Source of the DNA: an uncultured bacterium
Lineage (GTDB): Bacteria > Patescibacteriota > Minisyncoccia > Phycocordibacterales > DATDWN01
NCBI GenBank assembly: GCA_903861205.1
Contig: CAIOTC010000020.1
Coordinates: 197,273 to 231,850, forward strand
Reading direction: 5' to 3'
DNA: 34,578 nt
Each line of letters opens with the position of its first letter. Position 1 is the first letter of the stretch. The translations under genes and the position numbers were made by a program. Of this stretch, positions 9,980-18,914 are shown one piece after another. The notes beneath the pieces were generated by a model. The model saw only the letters and a list, made by a program, of their open reading frames with translations, did no database searches and was not told where the DNA came from.

Positions 9980-9999
9980 CTTTTTTCCTCTCTTCTGTA

Positions 10000-10269
10000 C
10001 TACTCTGTACTGCTTTGCTTGGTTGTGGGTTGTTCGTCGGACGGTTGAAAAAACCGCCCAGAATACGCACGCCATCCGCGCGTTTTTTTGCGGATCTCCG
10101 AGAGAACAACAATGTCCCCTTCCTCGGGCCAGTACTTTTCCTCCCAAACCGGTGGCTTAAGAGCAAAAGTGACATTGCCGAGAACTTCGATAGACGCAAC
10201 AGCATTGGGACCGTGCTTGCCGTTAGGAAAAACACACTGAACGACAGCACTGTAGCTTTTGTTATCCAT
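10000..10269 (-). CDS. Hypothetical protein, 89 aa
   Basis: AGGGAG SD, start overlaps the end of the upstream ORF (coupled), same operon as the ParB-like gene. Confidence 0.65.
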   Translation of the reverse strand: MDNKSYSAVVQCVFPNGKHGPNAVASIEVLGNVTFALKPPVWEEKYWPEEGDIVVLSEIRKKTRGWRAYSGRFFQPSDEQPTTKQSSTE

Positions 10270-11035
10270 TGGCTACTCCCTTTCCTATTGCCATGAGCTT
10301 CGAACTCAGCGCATTCAAATGGGTTGAGAGTCGAAGGACGGTACTGCAAGAGCGCACGTTAAGAGTGGCCAGATCATCCGGCGAGAGATTGTCAAACATT
10401 CCCTCTTCGAACGACATAAGCACCCCCTCCATGATAAGAAGCATGGCGGAATAGCGAGAAGAAAAGCTCTTGGTCGGTTCCGGCAGAGCCAGAACTTGTT
10501 GCACCAATGGCTTTTCTTTCGGTGTAGGTTTGAAAAGAATTTCCAGACGACTGGACTTCAAAGCCAGTTGCTTTTTATTGTCCAGTTCGTCTCTTCGTTC
10601 CTTCCAGATTTCCCACATTTTGGTTTCTTTGTCCTTGCCGAGACCTTCTTTTTCCCACAGAACTGCATAGGTTTGCTGGGAACCAGAAAGATAGCCAACA
10701 AGCTCGGAAGCCTGTTGGGCGGACAAGATACCGTAGCCGATTAGCTCCGCGAAATTGCGCAAGACTTTCGGCATTCTTTCGAACTCGATGACTTTGTAGC
10801 CAAGGAGATCAAGGTAGCAGAGAAGTTTGAGAAGAATTTCCCCTTTCGGAGAAATACATTCCAAACTTTCATCCATCCACCTTTCTACTGTCTGGCGGGA
10901 TATTTCGCAAAAATCCATCATAGGCTTCATGGCTGCAAACCGGCCGTGCTGTCCCCGATGAATTTTTGAGTTGAACCACTTTATGAGGTGTGAAAAACAC
11001 TCCTCGGTGTGACCTCTGAAAATCTCTCCGTTCAC
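10262..11035 (-). CDS. Hypothetical protein with possible HTH segment
   Basis: GTG start after AAAGGAAGAAATAT SD proposed instead of the ORF-track ATG at 11083, which lies next to the promoter; segment FCEISRQTVERWMDESL is HTH-like. Confidence 0.65.
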   Translation of the reverse strand: MNGEIFRGHTEECFSHLIKWFNSKIHRGQHGRFAAMKPMMDFCEISRQTVERWMDESLECISPKGEILLKLLCYLDLLGYKVIEFERMPKVLRNFAELIGYGILSAQQASELVGYLSGSQQTYAVLWEKEGLGKDKETKMWEIWKERRDELDNKKQLALKSSRLEILFKPTPKEKPLVQQVLALPEPTKSFSSRYSAMLLIMEGVLMSFEEGMFDNLSPDDLATLNVRSCSTVLRLSTHLNALSSKLMAIGKGVANG

Positions 11036-11120
11036 ATATTTCTTCCTTTCTTTACAAACAACTTCTGCCCGAAAGGCTAGCATATTGTATATTTTTTGTC
11101 AAGTTGACGTAGATCAAAAT

Positions 11121-13781
11121 TTATTTTTTGGTTTTATCCTTTATCGCGGCTTGGGCGGCGGCAAGGCGGGCGATGGGGACGCGGAAGGGCGAGCAGGACA
11201 CGTAGGTGAAGCCTTCGCGGTGGCAGAATTCGACTGTTTTCGGTTCGCCGCCATGCTCTCCGCAAATACCGACTTTCAAATCTTTTTTGACTCCCCTGCC
11301 CTTTTTGATGGCGATGCGAATGAGTTCACCGACACCTTCCTGGTCAAGCACTTCAAACGGATCCTGATCGAAAATTCCTTGGGCAACATATTCTTTCAAA
11401 AATTTTCCGGCGTCATCGCGGGAAAGTCCGATGCCCATTTGGGTCAGGTCGTTGGTGCCGAATGAGAAGAATTCAGCTCCAGCCTCCACGATTTTGTCTG
11501 CCACCAAGGCAGCCCGAGGAACTTCAATCATGGTACCAACTTTGTAAGCAATTTTGACTTTGGCCTCTTTCATTTTTCTTTCGACAATTTCCACGATTCT
11601 GTCTTTTATAATCGAAAATTCTTTGGTCGTGGCTACCAGCGGAATCATTATTTCCGGCTGGATTTTTTTCAATTTCTTTGGCCCGCGAGAAACTTCGATG
11701 GCCGCTTCAATAATCGCCTCAACTTGCATGTCGTAAATTTCCGGGAAAGTGATGGCCAGTCTGCAACCTCGATGTCCGAGCATCGGATTGAATTCGTGCA
11801 GATCGTCGATTTTAGCCATCAATGTTTTGACGTCCACTTTCATTTCGCGAGAAAGTTCCTCGATATCTTTTTTCTCTTTCGGCAAAAATTCGTGTAGCGG
11901 TGGGTCAAGCAAGCGAACTGTCACAGGAAAACCATCCATAGTGCGGAACAGCTCAACAAAATCTTCTTTTTGGTAAGGTAGGAGTTTAGCCAAAGCTTTT
12001 TTTCTGCTTTCCAAATCGCCAGCCAAAATCATTTCGCGCACAGCCTTGATGCGATTAACATCGAAAAACATGTGCTCGGTTCGGCAAAGGCCGATACCTT
12101 CGGCGCCGAATTTTCTGGCCACAGAGGCGTCAGTTGGAGTGTCAGCGTTTGTTCGCACGCCTATCTTGCGGATGCTGTCTGCCCAAGCCATCAGCTTGCC
12201 AAAGTCACCGGAAAGTTCCGGATCTCGCGTGCCGATTTTGCCGGCGTAAACTTTTCCGGTTGAGCCGTCGAGAGAAATGTAATCGCCTTCTTTCAGAGCA
12301 ACACCTTTTCCGGCACTTTTGACCGTCAATGTTTTGGCTTTTTCATTTATTTCAATTTCCGAACATCCGGCCACGCAACACGTGCCCATGCCTCGGGCCA
12401 CCACGGCAGCGTGCGATGTCATGCCACCGCGCGCCGTCAAAATTCCTTTGGCGCTGTGCATGCCGTCGATATCCTCGGGCGAAGTTTCCACACGAACCAA
12501 AATGACATCCAAACCTTTTTGTGTTTTTTCAAATGCGTCCTTGGCGGTAAAAACAATTTCACCAACAGCCGCTCCCGGAGATGCTGGCAGTCCGGTGGCA
12601 ATTACTTCCGCTTTGGAGAGCGCCACGGAATCAAACTGTTTGTGAAGGAGCTGATTGAGCTGGTTCGGATCGATTCGCAAAAGTGCTTCCTCTTTGGTCA
12701 ATATTTTTTCTTTGACCAACTCCACCGCCACGCGGACTGCCGATGTGGCCGTACGTTTGCCGTTTCGCGCCTGCAAAATGTAAAGTTTGTTGTCCTGAAT
12801 GGTGAACTCCATGTCCTGCATGTCGCGATAATGTTTTTCAACTTTGTTGCAGATGGTCACCAGCTCTTTGTAAATGGCCGGATTTTGTTTTTGCAAAGTG
12901 GAAACGGCAAGCGGAGTGCGAATACCAGCCACCACGTCCTCGCCCTGCGCGTTCATCAAATACTCGCCGTAGAACTTAGCCTCGCCGGTCGACGGATTGC
13001 GCGTAAAGCAAACACCCGTGCCGGACGTGTCGCCGAGGTTGCCGAAAACCATGGCTTGAATGTTGACGGCCGTGCCGATCAGCCCTTTGATATTGTTTAT
13101 TTCGCGATAACGAATAGCACGATAGTTGTTCCAAGAACCAAAAACAGCATTAATCGACAAATACATTTGTTTGATTGGATCTTGCGGAAAATCAACACCT
13201 TTAACTTTTTTGATCTGGGCTTTGTATCGCGCAACAATTTCCTGCAAATCTTCCGCCGTCAAATCAGTATCAAATTTTGCACCCTTGCTCGCTTTGACCT
13301 TTTCTAATATGTGTTCGAAATCAGCATGCTCAACTTCCATAACAACTGAGCCGAACATTTGAATCAGACGTCGGTATGAATCCCAGGCGAAACGCGGATT
13401 GTTCGTTTTCTTGGCCAAACCCAAAACGGATTTGTCGTTCAGTCCCAAGTTCAAAATGGTGTCCATCATGCCTGGCATCGATGCGGCCGCGCCGGATCGC
13501 ACGGAAACCAAAAGCGGATCGTTGGCATCGCCGAGCACCTTGCCCATTTTTTTCTGCAAATCTTTCAGTTTGATTTCAATCTGCCTTTTGACCTCAGTGT
13601 TAAGAGTTTTTTTGTCTTTATAATATTGGTCGCAGACTTCTGTGGTGATGGTGAAGCCGGGAGGAACATTAATACCGAGATTTTTCATCTCCGCCAAGTT
13701 GGCTCCCTTGCCTCCCAAAATTTCTTTCATGCTTCTGTTCCCTTCCTCAAATGCGTACACAAATTTTTTACTTTTTGCCAT
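11121..13781 (-). CDS. ppdK: Pyruvate, phosphate dikinase
   Basis: KGANLAEM, GGMTSHAAVVARGMGTCCVAG catalytic His motif, GTNDLTQMGIGLSRDDA, C-terminal CGEHGG. Confidence 0.97.
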   Translation of the reverse strand: MAKSKKFVYAFEEGNRSMKEILGGKGANLAEMKNLGINVPPGFTITTEVCDQYYKDKKTLNTEVKRQIEIKLKDLQKKMGKVLGDANDPLLVSVRSGAAASMPGMMDTILNLGLNDKSVLGLAKKTNNPRFAWDSYRRLIQMFGSVVMEVEHADFEHILEKVKASKGAKFDTDLTAEDLQEIVARYKAQIKKVKGVDFPQDPIKQMYLSINAVFGSWNNYRAIRYREINNIKGLIGTAVNIQAMVFGNLGDTSGTGVCFTRNPSTGEAKFYGEYLMNAQGEDVVAGIRTPLAVSTLQKQNPAIYKELVTICNKVEKHYRDMQDMEFTIQDNKLYILQARNGKRTATSAVRVAVELVKEKILTKEEALLRIDPNQLNQLLHKQFDSVALSKAEVIATGLPASPGAAVGEIVFTAKDAFEKTQKGLDVILVRVETSPEDIDGMHSAKGILTARGGMTSHAAVVARGMGTCCVAGCSEIEINEKAKTLTVKSAGKGVALKEGDYISLDGSTGKVYAGKIGTRDPELSGDFGKLMAWADSIRKIGVRTNADTPTDASVARKFGAEGIGLCRTEHMFFDVNRIKAVREMILAGDLESRKKALAKLLPYQKEDFVELFRTMDGFPVTVRLLDPPLHEFLPKEKKDIEELSREMKVDVKTLMAKIDDLHEFNPMLGHRGCRLAITFPEIYDMQVEAIIEAAIEVSRGPKKLKKIQPEIMIPLVATTKEFSIIKDRIVEIVERKMKEAKVKIAYKVGTMIEVPRAALVADKIVEAGAEFFSFGTNDLTQMGIGLSRDDAGKFLKEYVAQGIFDQDPFEVLDQEGVGELIRIAIKKGRGVKKDLKVGICGEHGGEPKTVEFCHREGFTYVSCSPFRVPIARLAAAQAAIKDKTKK

Positions 13782-13893
13782 TAGTTTTGCTGAATTAATT
13801 GTAATTATTAAAATTTTTTACACTTCATATTTATAACAAAAAAAATTAAAAAATCAAAGTTTACACAACCAAAAAATCATTGGACTATTTCCA

Positions 13894-13982
13894 ATTCTCC
13901 CTTTTTAAAGGGAGCACTCGCTAATGCGAGGAGGGATTTAAAAATCCTCCGGCTTCGCCACCTCCTTTAAAAAAGGAGGAAT
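13894..13982. repeat. Composite palindromic repeat
   Basis: ATTCTCCCTTTTTAAAGGGAG at one end and CCTCCTTTAAAAAAGGAGGAAT at the other, plus two internal hairpins. Confidence 0.75.
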
Positions 13983-13987
13983 AAATT

Positions 13988-15058
13988 CTACAATTTATTC
14001 GCACCTTCGATAAGCGAAGGATCAGAGGAGTTGTTTGGCGCTTGGTCTGGCCAGCCGGAAGTGTCCAGATTTTGAAATGGAGAATACTGTGGCGGAGGAT
14101 TTTGTGAAGAATCCGATGAACCGGTCGAACCGGACGGCTCTCCCGCCGGAGGTTGATTTTGCTCTTGATATGTCACTTCGTCCTGAGCTTGCGAAACAGC
14201 GTCCTGCTGATTTTTTATTTCATCCGGCGTGACAATGGGTGGCGTAATCGGCGTCGGCTCTATTGGTTCCTGCGGATTTTCCGGCGGCACACCAGGCGAA
14301 GGAAGTGGAGGCGGATTCGGATCAGCATAAGTTACTTCAACTTTTTCGGCCGCTTTTTCAATCGCATCCATTTTTGTGACGTCCTTTTGAGCTTCGTTTG
14401 AAACCGATTCGACAATCGCTTTGTAAGAATCTATTTCGCTCTGCGACAATCCGGAATTGGCCGGAGTCAGAGCGTCGACAATATTTTTCAAATCATCCAC
14501 ATAAGTTTGAACCAGGGCGACGTCCTCCTTGGCTTTTTCCACCAAAGCCGGCAGCGCCGGGGGAGGATTTACGCTCGGGATGTCGGAATTAATTTCGGCA
14601 ATGGTATTACTCCACGAGTCGAGCAGCTGCGTTATCTGCAAACGTTTCTGATTTATGTCGTTTTTAGTTTTGTTGTTGGAAATTTTTATTTTTATTGCCG
14701 GATTTTGCGTGGTCGGATTTTGAAACATGACATCAGTTTTTTTGATGATTGTATCGCTCACATTCGAGTACTCGCTCTGGATTTGAGCAATGACGGCTTG
14801 TTCCGCGCCGGATCTGGCCAAAAGATTGCTGAGGCCAGCCTTGGCCAGTTCCAAATTTTTCTTGGCCTGAGCTAAGGTTTTGGCCGTAACCGCTTCGGCT
14901 CTTTTTTGTTCCACATAGGCTTTGTTCTGAGCAAGTCGCACCGCCAGAGCTTTGTCGCTTTTGTTTTTGGAATAAAAATAAAAGCTCACGCCGATAATCA
15001 GAACGATTATTATCGCCGCGGTCGAATATGCGATGAATTCTCTTTTTGTAATGACCAT
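13988..15058 (-). CDS. Hypothetical membrane-anchored protein, Pro-rich C-terminus
   Basis: N-terminal TM, coiled middle, PPPLPSPGVPPENPQEPIEPTPITPP tail. Confidence 0.7.
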   Translation of the reverse strand: MVITKREFIAYSTAAIIIVLIIGVSFYFYSKNKSDKALAVRLAQNKAYVEQKRAEAVTAKTLAQAKKNLELAKAGLSNLLARSGAEQAVIAQIQSEYSNVSDTIIKKTDVMFQNPTTQNPAIKIKISNNKTKNDINQKRLQITQLLDSWSNTIAEINSDIPSVNPPPALPALVEKAKEDVALVQTYVDDLKNIVDALTPANSGLSQSEIDSYKAIVESVSNEAQKDVTKMDAIEKAAEKVEVTYADPNPPPLPSPGVPPENPQEPIEPTPITPPIVTPDEIKNQQDAVSQAQDEVTYQEQNQPPAGEPSGSTGSSDSSQNPPPQYSPFQNLDTSGWPDQAPNNSSDPSLIEGANKL

Positions 15059-15064
15059 TTTAAT

Positions 15065-15454
15065 TTATTTGGCGCCCGCAACCATTTCCTCCACTTTTTT
15101 CAATATGCCGTTTAAACTGTATTCCGTTTTTATAATGTATCCGTAAATACCACTTTCCATCGTTTTGGCGATATAATCCGTTTCTTCGAGCAAAGTCAGG
15201 ACGATCACTTTGGCCTCCTTGCCCCACTCATCCTCGCGCAATTTTTTGAGCATCTCCAGGCCATCCATTTTTGGCATGACAAGATCGAGCAAGATAACAT
15301 CCGGATGCAGTTCGAGCGCTTTTTTCAAACCTTCCTCGCCATCCGGAGCGCCAACCGCGTCAAAGCCGGAAAATTTCAGTTTGTCCACCAAGACAGTGTT
15401 CAAATTTGAATCATCGTCCACTATTAATATTTTCTTTTTATTTTCGTCTGTCAT
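15065..15454 (-). CDS. Response regulator receiver-domain protein
   Basis: KILIVDDDSNLNTVL, DVILLDLVMPKMDGLEML, VIVLT, K near the C-terminus. Confidence 0.95.
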   Translation of the reverse strand: MTDENKKKILIVDDDSNLNTVLVDKLKFSGFDAVGAPDGEEGLKKALELHPDVILLDLVMPKMDGLEMLKKLREDEWGKEAKVIVLTLLEETDYIAKTMESGIYGYIIKTEYSLNGILKKVEEMVAGAK

Positions 15455-15478
15455 AAAAATTCTTAAAATAATAATTTA

Positions 15479-16804
15479 TTAAAATGTCACAGTGAATGTG
15501 CTGCCTTTATTTTCCTCCGACACAAAACTAATTTTACCGCCGAGCGCATCCACTACTGATTTTACCAGATATAAGCCCAAACCGGTACCATCTTTGCCAG
15601 AAAGTCCGCGGACGTTGCCGGCGCGAAAAAGTTTGGTGAAAACTTTGTCCTGCTCGGCTTTCGGAATTCCCACTCCGTTGTCCGAAATGACAATCTGTTT
15701 TTCACTGCCAAAATCACGAAAAGCGATGGAAATTTCTCCGTCATCCGAAGTGTATTTGACCGCATTGCCGATCAAGTTTTGGATAACGATGCGCAAAAGT
15801 TTCGGATCGCTTTTGACATTTTTCAAAAGTCCGTCGTACCGCTTGTCGATCCGGATTTTTTTCCTGTCGATTTGAAGCGAGAGTTCGGACAAAACACTCT
15901 CGGAAAGTTCCTCGACATTTGTCGGTTTCGACTCGACGGACAGCTTGCCCATTTCGATTCTGGAAACGTTTAGCAAAACATCAACCAGATTGATCATTTC
16001 CTCGTTGGCCGTGCCAAGTTTGTCAACGTATTCTTTTTGCTTGTCGGTCAAAGAGCCCAAATCGCCTGAGGCCAACATTTCCGTAAACCATTTAGTGGTG
16101 GCCAGCGGTGTGCGCAGCTGATGCGAGGCCAGCGAAACGAATTCCGTTTTGGTTTGATCCAAAAGTTTCTGCTCGGTGATATCGAAAATAACCGCAAGTC
16201 CGGTGCTGGAAAAGCTGCCGGGATTTTTCATTTCGAAAATGGAAAGCAAAACCCACCTGGCGCCATTTTTTTTCGTCATCATCTGCACTTCCTGCCTGTT
16301 GATGGGCATGCCGGTTTTGTAATATCGGTGAAATTTGTCGGACTCAGCCGCAGATTCCGGCGCGAAAAGAGAAAAAAAATCCTTGTCGGCGATTTCTTCC
16401 GGCACAACCTCGAAAAAGCGCAAGGCGGCTTTGTTCGGATCGCGAATGTTTCCGTTTTTGTCGAGCAAAAGGTAAGGCACCGGCGCACTTTCGTAGAGTC
16501 GCTTGAACTGTTCCTTGGAGAGAGCCAACGATTTGGTGGCGTTCCAAACGGCCAGTTCAGAACGAGTGTTCAGGGTTAGTATCAAATAGAAAATGTAGGT
16601 AATAAGGACGACGATGGTCGCGAGCAAAATGAAAACAATGGCAAAATGCAAATCCGGCAACAACAAATCGCTTTTGAAATAATTTTCCGGATTGGCCAAA
16701 ATATCCTGAATGTAATTTTTCGACTCAAAAAGAGCAATGACCAATAGTGCAAAGAAAATAAAAGTGCCAAACAGATGTTTTATGTAAAGTTTGATCCGAG
16801 GCAT
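15479..16804 (-). CDS. PAS-domain sensor histidine kinase
   Basis: PAS region, H-box FVSLASHQLRTPLATTKWF, N-box NLIGNAVKYT, DNGVGI, GTGLGLYLVK. Confidence 0.96.
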   Translation of the reverse strand: MPRIKLYIKHLFGTFIFFALLVIALFESKNYIQDILANPENYFKSDLLLPDLHFAIVFILLATIVVLITYIFYLILTLNTRSELAVWNATKSLALSKEQFKRLYESAPVPYLLLDKNGNIRDPNKAALRFFEVVPEEIADKDFFSLFAPESAAESDKFHRYYKTGMPINRQEVQMMTKKNGARWVLLSIFEMKNPGSFSSTGLAVIFDITEQKLLDQTKTEFVSLASHQLRTPLATTKWFTEMLASGDLGSLTDKQKEYVDKLGTANEEMINLVDVLLNVSRIEMGKLSVESKPTNVEELSESVLSELSLQIDRKKIRIDKRYDGLLKNVKSDPKLLRIVIQNLIGNAVKYTSDDGEISIAFRDFGSEKQIVISDNGVGIPKAEQDKVFTKLFRAGNVRGLSGKDGTGLGLYLVKSVVDALGGKISFVSEENKGSTFTVTF

Positions 16805-16820
16805 GAATTCTAGTTGTAAT

Positions 16821-16954
16821 GAATTAAAAATCTCTTACGACCCAACATTTTTCCGTCGCCAGAATATTTTCCTGCTGGAAAATTTCTTCCTGCTCGTGTC
16901 TTCACGCACTCCGCAATGCGCCGGAAAAGTGTCGGCTCGACGAGTTTTTAATTC
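16821..16954 (-). ncRNA. Structured leader RNA candidate, copy A
   Basis: ~134-nt element shared with 22326-22460; paired 13-bp ends; begins 6 nt after a TATAAT (16961-16966) on the minus strand. Confidence 0.65.
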
Positions 16955-16979
16955 AACCTAATTATACCACGCGGGAAAA

Positions 16980-18068
16980 TTACTTTACCTCAGTTGTCAA
17001 CAGCGGCTCGGTTTTGGTGGGTACTATGTTGAAACGCAAACGGCCGATGACTTGGCCTTGCAGAGTTTCGACGTTCACGCGCCATTTTCCGGCGGAAAGG
17101 TTGGAGCTTTCGGAATACGTTCGGAAACCATTTTCTCGGCCGCCGACCAGCGGAAGTTGTATTTTGCTTTTTGTCAGCCATTTATTTTGCGCCGGATCCA
17201 AATACTGCCATTCGTGGACAATAGTGATGTTCAAATCACCCGGAGAAAAAACCGCGCTGTAGGCGTAAACCGGATCACCGGGAACTTCTTTGTAATTTTG
17301 GTAGAGCTGAAAGTATCCGCGCCAGCCCAAATCTTCGTACGCCACAAAGTAACTGCCTGTTTGATTTTTTTGAACCAGATGAAAAACACCGGCATCTTTG
17401 AGAGAAAGTGGAATGGGCGGAATAAGATTGGTAAAATATAAAAAATTCACAATAACAAAAATGCTTCCAACAGAAATGAAAATCATTTTTCTGTTGATTT
17501 CTTTCTTTTTCTTGATGAATAAAAACAAAACGTGGACATAAGCGCCCATAAAAATAATACTGGACAGGCCAGAAAGCAAAAAAATTCCTGTTCCGATTTG
17601 GTGCATCAAAATGGGCAGAAGAAAAATGGCAAATGAATACACGGAAAGAAAGAAAAGGCTGAGTTGAAAACTTAACCTGACATAATGACGTTTGAGAGAT
17701 TCATTGGCCCAAAATGCCAAAGCTAAAAGAAAAATAAATGGCCAGGTGACGAGAATATCGGCGCTTCTGAAATAAAAAACCAGATAGGTCGACAAAATTC
17801 CGCCGAAGAAAAATTGCAGAATGTTGACGTACCAAAAATGCGCTTTGTGCGGATCTTTTTCGTCACCGGGCTGATTTTCGCGGATGTGAATGAGGGCAAT
17901 GAAAAAGCCAACGATGAAAAGATGGGCGATAATCCAAAAATTTTCCCAGAACATGTCCACGCGCCGAAGCGTCACCGCGTCAAAAACGAAACCGAAAATA
18001 AGCGAGAACGACGAAATCGGCCGCTCATAGCGAGCATACCAGTTGCGAATAGGTTCAACAAAAGCCAT
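16980..18068 (-). CDS. DUF2914-domain membrane protein
   Basis: Multiple TM helices, C-terminal W..EWQYLDP...W.VNVETLQGQVIGRLRFNIV pattern. Confidence 0.75.
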   Translation of the reverse strand: MAFVEPIRNWYARYERPISSFSLIFGFVFDAVTLRRVDMFWENFWIIAHLFIVGFFIALIHIRENQPGDEKDPHKAHFWYVNILQFFFGGILSTYLVFYFRSADILVTWPFIFLLALAFWANESLKRHYVRLSFQLSLFFLSVYSFAIFLLPILMHQIGTGIFLLSGLSSIIFMGAYVHVLFLFIKKKKEINRKMIFISVGSIFVIVNFLYFTNLIPPIPLSLKDAGVFHLVQKNQTGSYFVAYEDLGWRGYFQLYQNYKEVPGDPVYAYSAVFSPGDLNITIVHEWQYLDPAQNKWLTKSKIQLPLVGGRENGFRTYSESSNLSAGKWRVNVETLQGQVIGRLRFNIVPTKTEPLLTTEVK

Positions 18069-18164
18069 GAGTTAATAATACCACGCTTCATAATAAATAC
18101 ATCTGGCACTGACATAATTCTCTTAGTGTGCTTAGTTAATATTATTAAATTATCAAAAAATTTC

Positions 18165-18896
18165 ATGAATAAAAAATTAGCAATTTTTGTTTCGTCCAGT
18201 TTGGTTTTAGTTTTGTTCGCTTTCCCTTTTTTCGTTCAAAAGGCCGAGGCACTTTCGCCCATTTCGTCCAGTCTGGACATTGGTTCGACAGGCGCAGATG
18301 TTTCGACGTTGCAAACTTTTTTGGCACAGGACACGAGCATTTACCTTCAAGGTCTAGTGACCGGCTATTTCGGATCACTGACATCCGCGGCAGTCAAAAA
18401 TTTCCAAAATAAATATGGAATATCGGCCGTCGGCAGAGTCGGACCGCAGACAATGGCAAAAATTAACGAACTAATTGCAAATGGTGGATTCGGCAATGGC
18501 TCTATGGGCGGCACAACTTCAATGGGACCGGGCCAAGCTCCAGCCATATCCAGTGTGGCCACTTCCCTTTCCACTCAAAACACCGGCACAACAACCGTAA
18601 ACGGCGCAGTCGTATCGTGGCAAACGGACAGACCAACAACCGGAAAAGTATTTTACAGCGCAACTCCAATCATTGCCTCGGAACCAGACAGTCCGACTGT
18701 TCAGCCGACTATCGGAGGCAATGTTGTTTCGGACAACACAATAACCAACAGCCACTCCGTCACTTTGACCAATCTTTGGACAAGTGGCAACACGTCTCCG
18801 TACTATTATATGGTTGAGGCGGTGGACGCGAACGGCTACGTTTCTGTCACTTGGCCAACACTTTTGAACTCCTCCGGAGTTTCCACAGCACAGTAG
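18165..18896 (+). CDS. Secreted protein with peptidoglycan-binding domain
   Basis: Start at MNKKLAIFV signal peptide; SLDIGSTGADVSTLQTFLA...GYFGSLTSAAVKNFQNKYGISAVGRVGPQTMAKIN PG_binding_1 pattern; Fn3-like tail. Confidence 0.85.
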   Translation: MNKKLAIFVSSSLVLVLFAFPFFVQKAEALSPISSSLDIGSTGADVSTLQTFLAQDTSIYLQGLVTGYFGSLTSAAVKNFQNKYGISAVGRVGPQTMAKINELIANGGFGNGSMGGTTSMGPGQAPAISSVATSLSTQNTGTTTVNGAVVSWQTDRPTTGKVFYSATPIIASEPDSPTVQPTIGGNVVSDNTITNSHSVTLTNLWTSGNTSPYYYMVEAVDANGYVSVTWPTLLNSSGVSTAQ

Positions 18897-18914
18897 ATGA
18901 TATATAATTAATGT

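Noticed and set aside
9143-10048. 301-aa plus-strand ORF
   Set aside because: Antisense to the ParB-like gene; long open frame arises from GC-rich codons, and the minus strand has SD, domain motif and terminator.
10000-10349. 149-aa minus ORF 9900..10349
   Set aside because: Overlaps three better supported frames with SDs; no independent start signal.
12411-13307. 298-aa plus-strand ORF
   Set aside because: Entirely antisense to ppdK; no recognisable domain or start signal.
16833-16951. Integron attC site
   Set aside because: One side reads ACCCAAC/ATCCAAC (RYYYAAC-like), but the other side GTCGGCT does not fit GTTRRRY, and there is no cassette arrangement or integrase.
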